Notes under the pieces: model-generated | The model's input: the letters and a program-made list of their open reading frames with translations, nothing else | Databases searched by the model: none | Told to the model about the DNA's origin: nothing | Shown here: positions 1-8,309 of the stretch, piece after piece | How the letters are laid out: every line of letters starts with the position of its first letter | Position numbering within the stretch: the stretch's first letter is position 1 | NCBI GenBank assembly: GCA_035699745.1 | Contig: DASSPH010000082.1 | Location: forward strand, 1-54,495 | Direction: 5' to 3' | Source of the DNA: Vicinamibacterales bacterium | GTDB taxonomy: Bacteria > Acidobacteriota > Vicinamibacteria > Vicinamibacterales > 2-12-FULL-66-21 | DNA: 54,495 bases | Made by a program: the position numbers and the translations under genes

Positions 1-721
1 CGCCGCTGACGAAGCCCATCACCGACCCGCGCCGCTCGGCAATCAGCTGCGGATACAGACCCAGCACCGTCTCGGACGGCACGCCGTCGGGCAGCGACAT
101 GAACGCCGCCGCCTCGATGACCTGCGGGCCGATGAAATGAAATCCCTGCGTTCCGCGGCGCGTGAAGGCGGTGACGGCATGGTCGTCGTCGAGCTGCACG
201 CTGCCGTATTTCTCCGGACGCGGATTCGGGATCAGCGCCATCGTCACCGCCGCGCCGCTGCGGCGATGCTGCTCGATCATCGCGCGGAGATCGACGGTCG
301 TCAGCGTGTCGCCGTTCACGAGAACGCAGGTTCCGCCTTCGCCCGTTCGGGGCTTCGGCGCGACCAGTCCGCCGTCATTCCGTTCCGCGGGGCTTGCCGC
401 GCCGGAGCCGCCGTGCGGCGAAGGCGGGTCGAGCAGCAGCGGCAGGGCATGGCGGGGACCGCCGGCGGAGCCGAGCACCGGGGACTCCCACGAGTACCGT
501 ACCCGCGCGCCGAGATCGCTGCCGTCGCCGACCACCGCGGTGATCGTCTCGGGCTTGTGGTGAAGATTCAGGACGAGATCGGTGAGGCCCTGCCGCACGA
601 GCCACCCGATCGTGCGGCGAACGAGAGGTTCGCCATCGACCGGCGCAGCGGCCTTCGCGCGCGCGAGCGTCAGGGGCTGCAATCGCGTGCCGAGACCGGC
701 CGCCAGCACGAGGGCTCGCAC
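1..721 (-). CDS. Sugar-phosphate nucleotidyltransferase (partial, C-terminus outside window)
   Basis: NTP-transferase-fold enzyme that should couple an NTP to a sugar 1-phosphate for NDP-sugar synthesis in the cytoplasm. The GTG start at 721 overlaps the stop of the upstream CYTH gene by one base (TAGTG). The N-terminus reads AAGLGTRLQPLT (residues 7-18), the classic nucleotide-binding signature, with K23 following. VNGD (135-138) supplies the metal-binding Asp. The sequence fits the mannose-1-phosphate guanylyltransferase / MurU-like branch, but the substrate cannot be settled. About 30 residues rich in Pro, Gly and Ser (98-130) sit between the LGSAGG segment and VNGD, where relatives have a short loop. 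About 240 residues are visible; the remainder lies beyond base 1. Confidence 0.85.
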   Translation of the reverse strand, partial: MRALVLAAGLGTRLQPLTLARAKAAAPVDGEPLVRRTIGWLVRQGLTDLVLNLHHKPETITAVVGDGSDLGARVRYSWESPVLGSAGGPRHALPLLLDPPSPHGGSGAASPAERNDGGLVAPKPRTGEGGTCVLVNGDTLTTVDLRAMIEQHRRSGAAVTMALIPNPRPEKYGSVQLDDDHAVTAFTRRGTQGFHFIGPQVIEAAAFMSLPDGVPSETVLGLYPQLIAERRGSVMGFVSG

Positions 722-1287
722 TACTCGGTGGCGTCGAAGACCATGTCCGGGCCTTTGATGCCCGCTTCGTCGCGATACTTCAGGTACAAGCCCCGGTAGG
801 AGTCGACGATGTAGTCTTCGGGGCGGCGGCCGAGCAGCGTCGCCATCGTCGTGATGCCCTGCTCGCTGCCTTCGATCTCGACGAAGACGCCGACCGGCGT
901 CTCGTCGACCGCCACGATGACTTCCTCGTGGCAGAACTCCTCGCGGTATTTCTCGTAGCGGAACCAGACGTGGAAGCCCAGCTCCTCGAAGATGCGCAGC
1001 AGCAGCAGGCCGTCGCCGACGATGGTCTCGAACTCGTCGCGGAGCTTCATCACCGATGCCTGCACGGGGCCCTTGAAGGTGATGCGGCTGTTGCCGTTCT
1101 CGACACGGATGCGCAGCACGCAGCGCTGCCGCCGCAGCGACTCGTCCTCGGTGTCGAGCAGGGCGTCTTCCTGGAGCCGCCTGCCGAGGAGCGGCGTGGC
1201 CCCCGTCGCCATGATGGCGGCGCGGGCCGATTCGACCGAGTCGTACCTCAGCTTTATCTCGCGCTCGACGGTGGTCGTGCTGCTCAT
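721..1287 (-). CDS. CYTH domain protein (class IV adenylate cyclase / CyaB-like)
   Basis: 188 aa protein of the CYTH fold (CyaB / thiamine triphosphatase). The N-terminus has the hallmark E-x-E-x-K (E8, E10, K12). Alternating charged strands follow, such as RQRCVLRIRVENG, KGPV and YEKYREEF, as expected for the beta-tunnel that binds triphosphates and divalent metal. Family members make cAMP or hydrolyse triphosphates; the sequence does not decide between these. It lies directly upstream of, and overlaps by one base, the nucleotidyltransferase gene, so they are probably co-transcribed. A -10-like TATAAT sits 10 nt before the start, inside a palindrome at 1291-1309. Confidence 0.85.
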   Translation of the reverse strand: MSSTTTVEREIKLRYDSVESARAAIMATGATPLLGRRLQEDALLDTEDESLRRQRCVLRIRVENGNSRITFKGPVQASVMKLRDEFETIVGDGLLLLRIFEELGFHVWFRYEKYREEFCHEEVIVAVDETPVGVFVEIEGSEQGITTMATLLGRRPEDYIVDSYRGLYLKYRDEAGIKGPDMVFDATE

Positions 1288-1290
1288 GAT

Positions 1291-1309
1291 CGGGCCGATT
1301 ATAGGCCCG
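1291..1309 (-). promoter_or_regulatory. Palindrome spanning a -10 box upstream of the CYTH gene
   Basis: Perfect 6-bp inverted repeat CGGGCC / GGCCCG around a 7-bp centre. Read on the minus strand the centre gives TATAAT (1303-1298). It begins 3 nt from the CYTH start codon and ends 2 nt from the htrA stop. It could act as a short stem-loop at the end of htrA, an operator over the CYTH promoter, or both. No T-tract is present. Confidence 0.45.
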
Positions 1310-1310
1310 T

Positions 1311-2876
1311 CTAGCGCTTCGTCATCGTCACGAATACGTTGTCGCCGTTCCGCCAGACCAGCATGAAGATCGGCTGGCCCAGCTGAGCTTTCTGCAGCTC
1401 CCGCGTGATCTGGCTGACATTTGCCACCCTCTGGCGGTTCACCTCGAGGATGACGTCCCCGGGGATCACCCCGCCGTTCGCCGCCGGGCTGTTCCGATCG
1501 ACGTCGCTGACGATGGCCCCGCCGGCGTTGGCAGGCAGGTCCAGGCGCCGGGCGATTTCGGGGGTGATCTGCTCGAGCGTCATGCCCAGGCCGGTGGCGG
1601 TGGGCTCGGGATTGTCGGGCGTGGAGCCGCCGCGCCGGGCGGTGCGGGACTGCTCGGCGTCGAGATCCAGCTCATCCACAACGACGTTCAGCGAGCGGCG
1701 CTGGTTGTTGCGGTAGACCACGATCGGCACGCTGGTGCCCGGTTTGGTGCTCACGACCATCGCGACCAGCGAGTCGCTGTCCTTCACCGGCTTGCCGCCG
1801 AACTCGACGACCACGTCACCCGGCTCGACGCCGGCCTTGTCGGCCGGACCATTCGGGTTGACCTTGTTGATCAGCGCGCCGTTGGTATTGGGCAGGCCGA
1901 AGGCCCTGGCCGTCTCGGTCGTGAGGTGATCGATCGAGACCTCCACGCCGATCACGCCGCGGATCACCTTGCCGTTGCGCAGCTGCGGCAGCAGATCGCG
2001 AATCGTGTTGATCGGCGTGGCGAAGCCGATGCCGATGTTCGCCGACCGCTCGTCGGTGTAGATCGCGGTGTTCATGCCGACGACTTCGCCGCGCACGTTG
2101 AGCAGCGGTCCGCCGGAGTTGCCCGGATTGATCGCCGCATCGGTCTGCAGCATGTTCTGGGCGCGTCCCGGCGTGCCGCCGAACGGGCGGCCGAGCGCGC
2201 TGATCACGCCGACGCTGACGCTGTGCCCGAGGCGGAACGGATTGCCGATCGCCATCACCCAGTCGCCCGCCTGCATCTGCTCGGAGTCGCCGAAGCGGAT
2301 CGGGGTGAGCGGGGCGCGCGGCATCTCGGTCATCTGGAGGAGCGCGGTGTCGGTCAGCGTGTCATGGCCGACGATCTTCGCCTGGAAGGACTCCAGCCGC
2401 TCGGCGCCGTAGAGGCTGATCCGGATCGTCTCCGCCCCGTCGACGACGTGGTTGTTGGTGAGCACGAAGCCCGCGGGATCGATGATGAACCCGGTGCCGG
2501 CCCCTTCCATGATCGGCGTCTGGCGCTGGCGGTTGCGGTTGCGCGGCGCCTGCTCCGCGCCTCCGCCGCCGCCCCCGCCGAAGAACCGCTGCAGCAGGTC
2601 GTCGCTGCCGCCGAAGTACTCGGTGAGGTCGCGGTTCCGCTGCCGCACCTCGGTCTGGATGTTCACCACCGCGGGGGCGGTGAGTTTGGCGATGTTCCGG
2701 AATGTCGTGGCGTCGATCGGCCCCGCCAGCGGCGCGCTGTTCATCGCCGGGACGGACACGGTCTGGGCCGACGAGGCCGGGGCCAGATCGAGCCGCGAGG
2801 CGATGACCATGCCGACGGCGAGCGACGCAACCGCGGTGAGGATGATGTAAAAGAGCGAACTCTTGCGGGTGGACAT
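1311..2876 (-). CDS. htrA: HtrA/DegP-family periplasmic serine protease with two PDZ domains
   Basis: 521 aa protease/chaperone that degrades misfolded envelope proteins. An N-terminal hydrophobic segment (about 8-27) acts as signal peptide or anchor. The trypsin-like domain has the triad H143 (NNHVVDG), D176 (DTLTDTALL) and S254 (GNSGGPLL). Two PDZ domains follow, at about 305-400 and 425-515. A run of seven glycines (100-106) and an Arg/Asn/Gln-rich stretch lie in the region before the catalytic domain, in the position of the regulatory LA loop. It is followed on the same strand by the CYTH gene. Length and architecture match the DegP/DegQ group. Confidence 0.95.
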   Translation of the reverse strand: MSTRKSSLFYIILTAVASLAVGMVIASRLDLAPASSAQTVSVPAMNSAPLAGPIDATTFRNIAKLTAPAVVNIQTEVRQRNRDLTEYFGGSDDLLQRFFGGGGGGGAEQAPRNRNRQRQTPIMEGAGTGFIIDPAGFVLTNNHVVDGAETIRISLYGAERLESFQAKIVGHDTLTDTALLQMTEMPRAPLTPIRFGDSEQMQAGDWVMAIGNPFRLGHSVSVGVISALGRPFGGTPGRAQNMLQTDAAINPGNSGGPLLNVRGEVVGMNTAIYTDERSANIGIGFATPINTIRDLLPQLRNGKVIRGVIGVEVSIDHLTTETARAFGLPNTNGALINKVNPNGPADKAGVEPGDVVVEFGGKPVKDSDSLVAMVVSTKPGTSVPIVVYRNNQRRSLNVVVDELDLDAEQSRTARRGGSTPDNPEPTATGLGMTLEQITPEIARRLDLPANAGGAIVSDVDRNSPAANGGVIPGDVILEVNRQRVANVSQITRELQKAQLGQPIFMLVWRNGDNVFVTMTKR

Positions 2877-2883
2877 TGGAACT

Positions 2884-2911
2884 CCGTTACCAGTTGCCAG
2901 ACTCCAGTTGC
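2884..2911. repeat. Heptameric repeat, CAGTTGC-type (about 4 units)
   Basis: Four adjoining 7-bp units (CCGTTAC, CAGTTGC, CAGACTC, CAGTTGC) fill most of the 39-bp gap between the M24 peptidase stop and the htrA start. It is one of at least six gaps in this window with heptameric tandem repeats; the unit differs at each. Confidence 0.5.
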
Positions 2912-2915
2912 CGGA

Positions 2916-4094
2916 TCACAGAAGCACGAACTCGGTCTGCAGCGGGCCCGTGACGGTCGCGTCACGATCGCCGACGAACATATTGATTTCGGTGCGAACG
3001 CCGAAATCCTTAGAGTACACGCCCGGCTCGATGGTGAAGCCGGTGCCGGGGATCAGGCGGCGCTCGTCGTGCGTTTCATAGTCGTCCATGTGGACGCCGT
3101 TGCCGTGCACTTCGGTGCCGAGGCTGTGCCCCGTGCGGTGGATGAACTGCGCCCCGAAACCGGCGGCGTCGAGGACGGCGCGGCAGGCGCGATCCACTTC
3201 GAACCCGCGAATCTCCTGCCCGGCCCGCACCCGTCGCTGGACCAGCGCAACCGCGGCGTCGCGCCCGTCGCGCGCCGCGTTGAAGGCGCGCACGTACAGC
3301 TCCGGCACGCGGGCGGCGGTGAACCCGACCCACGTGATGTCAGCAAACACCGCGCCCGGCTCCGGGCGCTTGCCCCACAGGTCGAGCAGCACCACCTCGC
3401 CATCATTTATTGATCGCGAGTTCCCGGCGGCCGGCATGTAGTGCGGGTTGCCGGCGTTCTGCTGCGCGGCCACCACCGGCGGTGCGTCGGTCACCAGCCC
3501 TTCCTCCTCGAACCACCGCACCATCGCGCGCTGGACGTCGATCTCGGTGACCGCCCGCCCGCTGCGCCGCGCCTCGCGGATGAACTCGAAGGCCCGGTCC
3601 TTGATGCGGTACAGGCGCTCGGACGCGTCGCGATGGGTGCCGAGCGCGTCGGCGGACCAGATCGCCTCGAAGCGCTGCACCAGATCGCCGGACGAGACGA
3701 CGTTCAACCCGAGCCCGCGCACCGCCTCGACGGTGCCGGCGTCGACGCGCGAGATGTATGGAATCGAGTTGTTCGGCGAGTATTCCATGGCCACGCGCTT
3801 GAGGCCGCCGAGGACCTGCTGCAGGCCGGCGGCGAGCGTCTCGCGCTGCGAGTAGATCGTCTTGCTGCCCGGCAGATGATCGAGGTTGTAGGGCTCGATC
3901 GCGTGCATGAGCTTCTTCGGCTCGCCATCCGCGGGGATGACATAGAACCAGCGCCGGGACGTCATCTTGCCGCCGCCGTCGAGCCCGGTCAACCGCCGCG
4001 CGATCGGGTTCGATCCGTGGAAGTCGTACAGCAGCCATCCGTCGAGCCCCTCCTCTTTCAATGCCTGCTGGACGGCGGGAATCGACACCGGCAT
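2916..4094 (-). CDS. M24 family metallopeptidase (Xaa-Pro aminopeptidase-like)
   Basis: 392 aa pita-bread-fold peptidase. The N-terminal creatinase-like domain covers roughly 1-150 and the catalytic domain about 165-385. All five metal ligands are visible: D238 (LLDLW), D252 (ADITW), H323 (HRTGHSLG), E356 (FTIEPGVY) and E369 (RTEINMF). Family members remove N-terminal residues before proline using two Mn or Co ions. No signal peptide is seen, so it is probably cytoplasmic. It is divergent from archease with only 34 bp between starts. TATACT on its strand (4106-4101) lies 6 nt before the ATG, suggesting a leaderless transcript. Confidence 0.9.
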   Translation of the reverse strand: MPVSIPAVQQALKEEGLDGWLLYDFHGSNPIARRLTGLDGGGKMTSRRWFYVIPADGEPKKLMHAIEPYNLDHLPGSKTIYSQRETLAAGLQQVLGGLKRVAMEYSPNNSIPYISRVDAGTVEAVRGLGLNVVSSGDLVQRFEAIWSADALGTHRDASERLYRIKDRAFEFIREARRSGRAVTEIDVQRAMVRWFEEEGLVTDAPPVVAAQQNAGNPHYMPAAGNSRSINDGEVVLLDLWGKRPEPGAVFADITWVGFTAARVPELYVRAFNAARDGRDAAVALVQRRVRAGQEIRGFEVDRACRAVLDAAGFGAQFIHRTGHSLGTEVHGNGVHMDDYETHDERRLIPGTGFTIEPGVYSKDFGVRTEINMFVGDRDATVTGPLQTEFVLL

Positions 4095-4100
4095 GGTTTG

Positions 4101-4106
4101 AGTATA
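4101..4106 (-). promoter_or_regulatory. -10 box (TATACT) of the M24 peptidase gene
   Basis: TATACT on the minus strand ends 6 nt before the ATG at 4094, so transcription would start at or next to the start codon. There is no Shine-Dalgarno sequence in between. Confidence 0.4.
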
Positions 4107-4128
4107 GACGTAAGGGCCGGCAAAACGG

Positions 4129-4551
4129 ATGGGGTTTACCTTCGTCGATCACACCGCGGACGTGGCGGCGGACCTCACCGGCCGCACCGCCGGCGAGCTG
4201 TTTGCGTCCGCCGCGCAGGCGCTGACCGACACGATCACGGAGTTGTCCGCGGTGAAGCCGGCGGTCACACAGTCCGTCACACTCGAGGCCGGCTTCCTGG
4301 ACGACCTGCTGGTCGACTGGCTCAACGAACTCTTGTACCGCTTCGAGGTCCAGAACCTGCTGGTCTCCGACGCGACGGTGACGCTTCGCGAAGCGGACGG
4401 CCGCTGGCATCTGGACGCGAGCGTCGCGGGTGAGCCGTTCGACCCGGCGCGCCATCCGTCGCGAGTGCTGGTGAAGAGCGCCACCTACCACGGCTTGCAC
4501 GTTAGACACGAGCAGGGAACCTGGAGAGCACGCATCGTTTTCGACATTTGA
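4129..4551 (+). CDS. Archease
   Basis: 140 aa protein of the archease family, the co-factor that speeds RtcB guanylylation and allows multiple turnover. The N-terminus GFTFVDHTADV carries the conserved His-Thr-Ala-Asp signature. Later conserved segments include LLVDWLNELLYRFE and a C-terminal SATYHGLHV followed by VFDI. Full length for the family. It lies 93 bp upstream of rtcB on the same strand, the typical pairing for RNA repair or tRNA ligation. It is divergent from the M24 peptidase. Confidence 0.93.
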   Translation: MGFTFVDHTADVAADLTGRTAGELFASAAQALTDTITELSAVKPAVTQSVTLEAGFLDDLLVDWLNELLYRFEVQNLLVSDATVTLREADGRWHLDASVAGEPFDPARHPSRVLVKSATYHGLHVRHEQGTWRARIVFDI

Positions 4552-4644
4552 CTGTCTCGACGGGATGACGCCCTCACGCTCCGCTGTGGCGAAGCGTCAA
4601 CCTCGTCGGAGTCGAGCCCGCACCGCTTCCGGCGTGAGGAACAC

Positions 4645-6084
4645 GTGAAGAACGTTGAACGAATGGATCCATATCGCGTCCGGCTGCCGAAGACCGGCGG
4701 CATGCGCGTCGACGGCATCGTCTACGCCGACGAACGCATGATGCAGGACATCCAGAAGGACGAGAGCCTGCAGCAGGTGCGCAACGTCGCGCATCTCCCC
4801 GGCATCGTCGGCGCCTCGATCGCGATGCCCGACATCCACTGGGGCTACGGCTTCCCGATCGGCGGCGTCGCCGCGATGGATGCCGAGGCCGGCGTCGTGT
4901 CGCCCGGGGGGGTGGGCTACGACATCAACTGCGGCGTGCGGCTGCTGCGCTCGACCCTCGTGCGCGACGAGATCGCGCCGCACCTGGACGCCATCGTGAC
5001 CGAGATGTATCGCAACGTGCCGACCGGCGTCGGCGCGCATCGCCAGGACCTGCGCATGTCGCGCGCCGACCTGCGGCGCGTGCTCGAGAAGGGCGCGGCG
5101 TGGGCGGTCTCCCAGGGACTGGGCCGGACCGAGGATCTCGAGACGGTGGAGGAGCGCGGCTGCATCGCCGGGGCCGATCCGGATCTCGTGTCGGACCGCG
5201 CGCAGGAGCGGGGCCACACACAGCTCGGGACGCTCGGTTCCGGCAATCACTTCGCCGAGCTCCAGTACGTGGCGGAGGTGTTCGACGAGCGGATCGCCGC
5301 CGGGTTCGGGCTGTTCAAGGATCAGGTGACGATGATGATCCACAGCGGATCGCGGGGCCTCGGCCACCAGGTGTGCACCGATCACCTGCGCGTGATGGGG
5401 GAGGCCAGCCGCAAGTACGGGATATCGCTGCCGGATCGGCAGCTCGCCTGCGCGCCGGTGACCTCGCCCGAAGGACGCAGCTATCTTGCGGCGATGGCGG
5501 CGGCGGCCAACTTCGCGTTCGCGAACCGCCAGGTGATGGCGCACTGGATTCGCGAGAGCCTCGGCGCCGCGCTCGGCATCGCTCCCGATCGGACCGGAGT
5601 GTCGGTCGTGTACGACGTCTGCCACAACATCGCCAAGTTCGAGACGTTCGTCGTCGACGGGAACCCGCGGCGCGTCTGTGTGCACCGGAAGGGGGCGACC
5701 CGCGCCTACGCGCCCGGCCATCCCGGCACCCCGCCGCCGTACCGCGAGTTCGGGCAGCCGGTGCTGATTCCGGGCGACATGGGGCGCTATTCGTACGTGA
5801 TGGCGGGAACCCAGACGGCCATGGACGACACCTTCGGCTCCGCCTGCCACGGCGCGGGGCGGCTGATGAGCCGGTCTCAGGCGAAGCGATCGGTCAAGGG
5901 GCGCTCCCTGATCAAGGAAATGCGCGACCGCGGCGTCCACGTGATGGCCGCGGGGATGGCGACCGTCGCGGAGGAGATGCCGGAGGCCTACAAGGACGTC
6001 GCCGACGTCGTCAACGTCGTCCACGGCGCCGGGGTGGCGGTGAAGGTCGCGCAGCTGCGTCCGCTCGGCGTCATCAAGGGATGA
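4645..6084 (+). CDS. rtcB: RNA-splicing ligase RtcB (3'-phosphate/5'-OH RNA ligase)
   Basis: 479 aa GTP- and Mn-dependent ligase joining RNA 2',3'-cyclic phosphate or 3'-phosphate ends to 5'-OH ends. Metal and active-site motifs are intact: GYDINCGVR (D93, C96), LGSGNHF (N201, H202), MIHSGSRG (H233), DVCHNIAKFE (H327) and CHGAGR, with H402 the residue that becomes guanylylated. The GTG at 4645 follows GAGGAAC at a good distance; an ATG at 4663 is the alternative start. With archease directly upstream it forms a self-contained RNA repair pair. Confidence 0.96.
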   Translation: MKNVERMDPYRVRLPKTGGMRVDGIVYADERMMQDIQKDESLQQVRNVAHLPGIVGASIAMPDIHWGYGFPIGGVAAMDAEAGVVSPGGVGYDINCGVRLLRSTLVRDEIAPHLDAIVTEMYRNVPTGVGAHRQDLRMSRADLRRVLEKGAAWAVSQGLGRTEDLETVEERGCIAGADPDLVSDRAQERGHTQLGTLGSGNHFAELQYVAEVFDERIAAGFGLFKDQVTMMIHSGSRGLGHQVCTDHLRVMGEASRKYGISLPDRQLACAPVTSPEGRSYLAAMAAAANFAFANRQVMAHWIRESLGAALGIAPDRTGVSVVYDVCHNIAKFETFVVDGNPRRVCVHRKGATRAYAPGHPGTPPPYREFGQPVLIPGDMGRYSYVMAGTQTAMDDTFGSACHGAGRLMSRSQAKRSVKGRSLIKEMRDRGVHVMAAGMATVAEEMPEAYKDVADVVNVVHGAGVAVKVAQLRPLGVIKG

Positions 6085-6097
6085 GCGGCAACCGGCC

Positions 6098-6103
6098 TAT
6101 AAT
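6098..6103 (+). promoter_or_regulatory. -10 box (TATAAT) upstream of the VWFA gene
   Basis: Consensus TATAAT lies 26 nt before the ATG at 6130, just past the rtcB stop. No convincing TTGACA-like hexamer is seen 16-18 bp upstream. Confidence 0.4.
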
Positions 6104-6129
6104 CGAAGCGCCTGTCTGCTGGTATCACC

Positions 6130-8220
6130 ATGCGAATGATCTCCTCGCTCCTTCTGATCGCGGCGGTCGCGCAGGCGCCCGCACCCGCGCAGCCTCCGGC
6201 GCAGCCGCCGCGTCCCTCGGCGCAGCCGCCGGTCACCTTCAAGGTCGAAGTCAATTACGTCGAAATCGACGCGAGCGTCACCGATGCGCAGGGCGCATTC
6301 GTCCGGACGCTCACGCGCGACGACTTCCAGGTGCTCGAGGACGGGAAGCCGCAGACGCTGACCGCCTTCTCGATGGTCGACATTCCGATCGAGCGGGCCG
6401 ACCCGCCGCTGTTCGCGAAGACCGCCATCCCGCCCGACGTCGCGACCAACCGGACGCCGTTCGAAGGGCGCGTGTTCGTGCTGGTCATCGACGACCTGCA
6501 CACCCGCGGCTATCGCACGATCCGCACGCGGAGCGCGGCGCGGCAGTTCGTGGAGCGCTACGTCGGCGCCAACGACATCGTCGCCGTGGTGAACACCTCC
6601 GGGTACGGCAAGGGGATGCAGGACTTCACGAGCAACCGGCAACTGGCGCTGCGGGCGATCGACGCGGCGATGGGCATCAAGGCGGACTCGTCGACCTCGG
6701 CGGCGATCGCCGACTACAACATCAACCGTGACCTCCCGGCCGGCGCCGGGTCGAACATCAACGCCTCGTTCAACGAGCTGCAGCGCTTCACCAACGCGCG
6801 CAATTCGCTGCGCACGCTGCGCAACATCGCCGATTACATGGCGGGGATGCGCGGGCGCCGCAAAGCGGTGGTCTATTTCAGCGAGGGGATCAACTACAAC
6901 GTGATCAACCCCTTCGCGAACACCCACGCCACCGACGTCCAGCGCGAGATCCGCGACATGGTCAACGCCGCCACGCGCGCCAACGTGAACGTGTACAGCG
7001 TCGATCCTCGCGGCGTCACCAGCGGCATGGAGGACGGGATCGAGATCGGCAACTTCCCGGCGGACGGCTCGATCAATCCCTCGGGGTTGATCGACGAACT
7101 GCGTCTGGAGCACGACAGCCTGCGGGTCGTCGCGGAAGAGACGGGCGGATTCGCCGTGCTCAACCAGAACGACTTCCGCACCGGCTTCAGCCGCATCCTC
7201 GCGGACAACAGCAGCTATTACGTGCTCGGCTACTATCCGACCAACGACAAACGTGACGGGCGGTTCCGGAACGTGCAGGTGAAGGTGCTGAAGCCCGGGC
7301 TGCGCGTCCGCGCCCGCCGCGGCTACGCCGCGCCGACCGCGGGCAAGAAGACCGAACCGGCCGAGACGCCGGCGCGCACCTCGCCGGAGCTGCGCGATGC
7401 GCTCGACAGTCCGGTCGCGATCAGCGGCCTGACGATCAGCGCGTTCGCGGCGCCGTTCAAAGGGGCGGGCGGCAACGATGCGCTGGCGCTGGCGGTCGAA
7501 ATCGACGGCGCCGGGATCCAGTTCTCGCAGACGCCGGCGGGCACGTTCGCCAACGATCTCGAGCTCACGGTGTTCGCGGCGAACGCCGACGGCAAGATCA
7601 AGGACGGCGCCCGCGACGTCATCAACCTGGGGCTCCGGCCGCAGACGTACGAGACGGTCCGGCAGGGCGGCTTCCGGATCGTCAGGCGGCTTCAGGTCCC
7701 GCCGGGCAAGTACCAGGTCCGCGTCGGCGCGCGCGAATCGGGCGGCCGGGTCGGCACGGTGCTCCTCGACGTCGAGGCGCCAGACTTCTCGAAGGCGGGG
7801 CTCTCGATGAGCGGCATCGCGATTGCGTCGGCGTTCGCCAGCCGGATGCCGACCGCGAACCCCGACCCGTCCGTGAACGAGTTGAAGGACGTCCTGCCGT
7901 CCGCGCCGACCGCGCTGCGCGAGTTCCCGCGCGGCGACCAGCTCTCGATCTTCGCCGAGGTGTACGACAACGGCGCGAAGGCGCCGCACCGGGTCGAGAT
8001 CAAGACCGAAGTGCTCGCCGACGACGGGAAGGTCGTGCTGACGAAGTCGGACGAGCGGAAGAGCGAGGAGCTGCAAGGCGCGTCGGGCGGCTACGGCCAC
8101 ACGACGCTGGTGCCGCTCAGCGCGTTCGCCCCGGGCCGCTACGTGCTGCGGATCACGGCGAGGTCGTTTCTGGCGAATACGCCGGCAGTGTCGCGCGAAG
8201 TGGAGTTCAGGGTGCGCTGA
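6130..8220 (+). CDS. Acidobacterial VWFA-related domain protein, secreted
   Basis: 696 aa exported protein matching the VWFA-related family typical of Acidobacteriota. A short hydrophobic signal (about 1-17) is followed by a Pro/Ala/Gln-rich linker (to about 35). A beta-rich stretch with DDFQVLEDGKPQ (about 64-75) precedes the VWA-like core, which begins VFVLVIDDLHTRG (115-127) and runs to about 330. The canonical MIDAS D-x-S-x-S is absent; the strand carries Asp-Asp-Leu-His-Thr instead. The C-terminal half (about 390-696) is beta-rich without a named domain. Its function is unknown; it probably binds proteins in the envelope. It starts 45 bp after rtcB. Confidence 0.88.
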   Translation: MRMISSLLLIAAVAQAPAPAQPPAQPPRPSAQPPVTFKVEVNYVEIDASVTDAQGAFVRTLTRDDFQVLEDGKPQTLTAFSMVDIPIERADPPLFAKTAIPPDVATNRTPFEGRVFVLVIDDLHTRGYRTIRTRSAARQFVERYVGANDIVAVVNTSGYGKGMQDFTSNRQLALRAIDAAMGIKADSSTSAAIADYNINRDLPAGAGSNINASFNELQRFTNARNSLRTLRNIADYMAGMRGRRKAVVYFSEGINYNVINPFANTHATDVQREIRDMVNAATRANVNVYSVDPRGVTSGMEDGIEIGNFPADGSINPSGLIDELRLEHDSLRVVAEETGGFAVLNQNDFRTGFSRILADNSSYYVLGYYPTNDKRDGRFRNVQVKVLKPGLRVRARRGYAAPTAGKKTEPAETPARTSPELRDALDSPVAISGLTISAFAAPFKGAGGNDALALAVEIDGAGIQFSQTPAGTFANDLELTVFAANADGKIKDGARDVINLGLRPQTYETVRQGGFRIVRRLQVPPGKYQVRVGARESGGRVGTVLLDVEAPDFSKAGLSMSGIAIASAFASRMPTANPDPSVNELKDVLPSAPTALREFPRGDQLSIFAEVYDNGAKAPHRVEIKTEVLADDGKVVLTKSDERKSEELQGASGGYGHTTLVPLSAFAPGRYVLRITARSFLANTPAVSREVEFRVR

Positions 8221-8223
8221 GGC

Positions 8224-8272
8224 GAGGTTCGAGGCTCGAGGCTCGAGGTTCGAGGGTCGAGGGTCGAGGGGC
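8224..8272. repeat. Heptameric tandem repeat, GAGGYTC-type, 7 units
   Basis: Seven uninterrupted 7-bp units (GAGGTTC, GAGGCTC twice, GAGGTTC, GAGGGTC twice, GAGGGGC) begin 3 bp after the VWFA stop codon and occupy most of the gap to the next gene. Confidence 0.85.
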
Positions 8273-8309
8273 GGAATGAAGTTTGTATCGGGTGAGGTGG
8301 AGCCACAGG

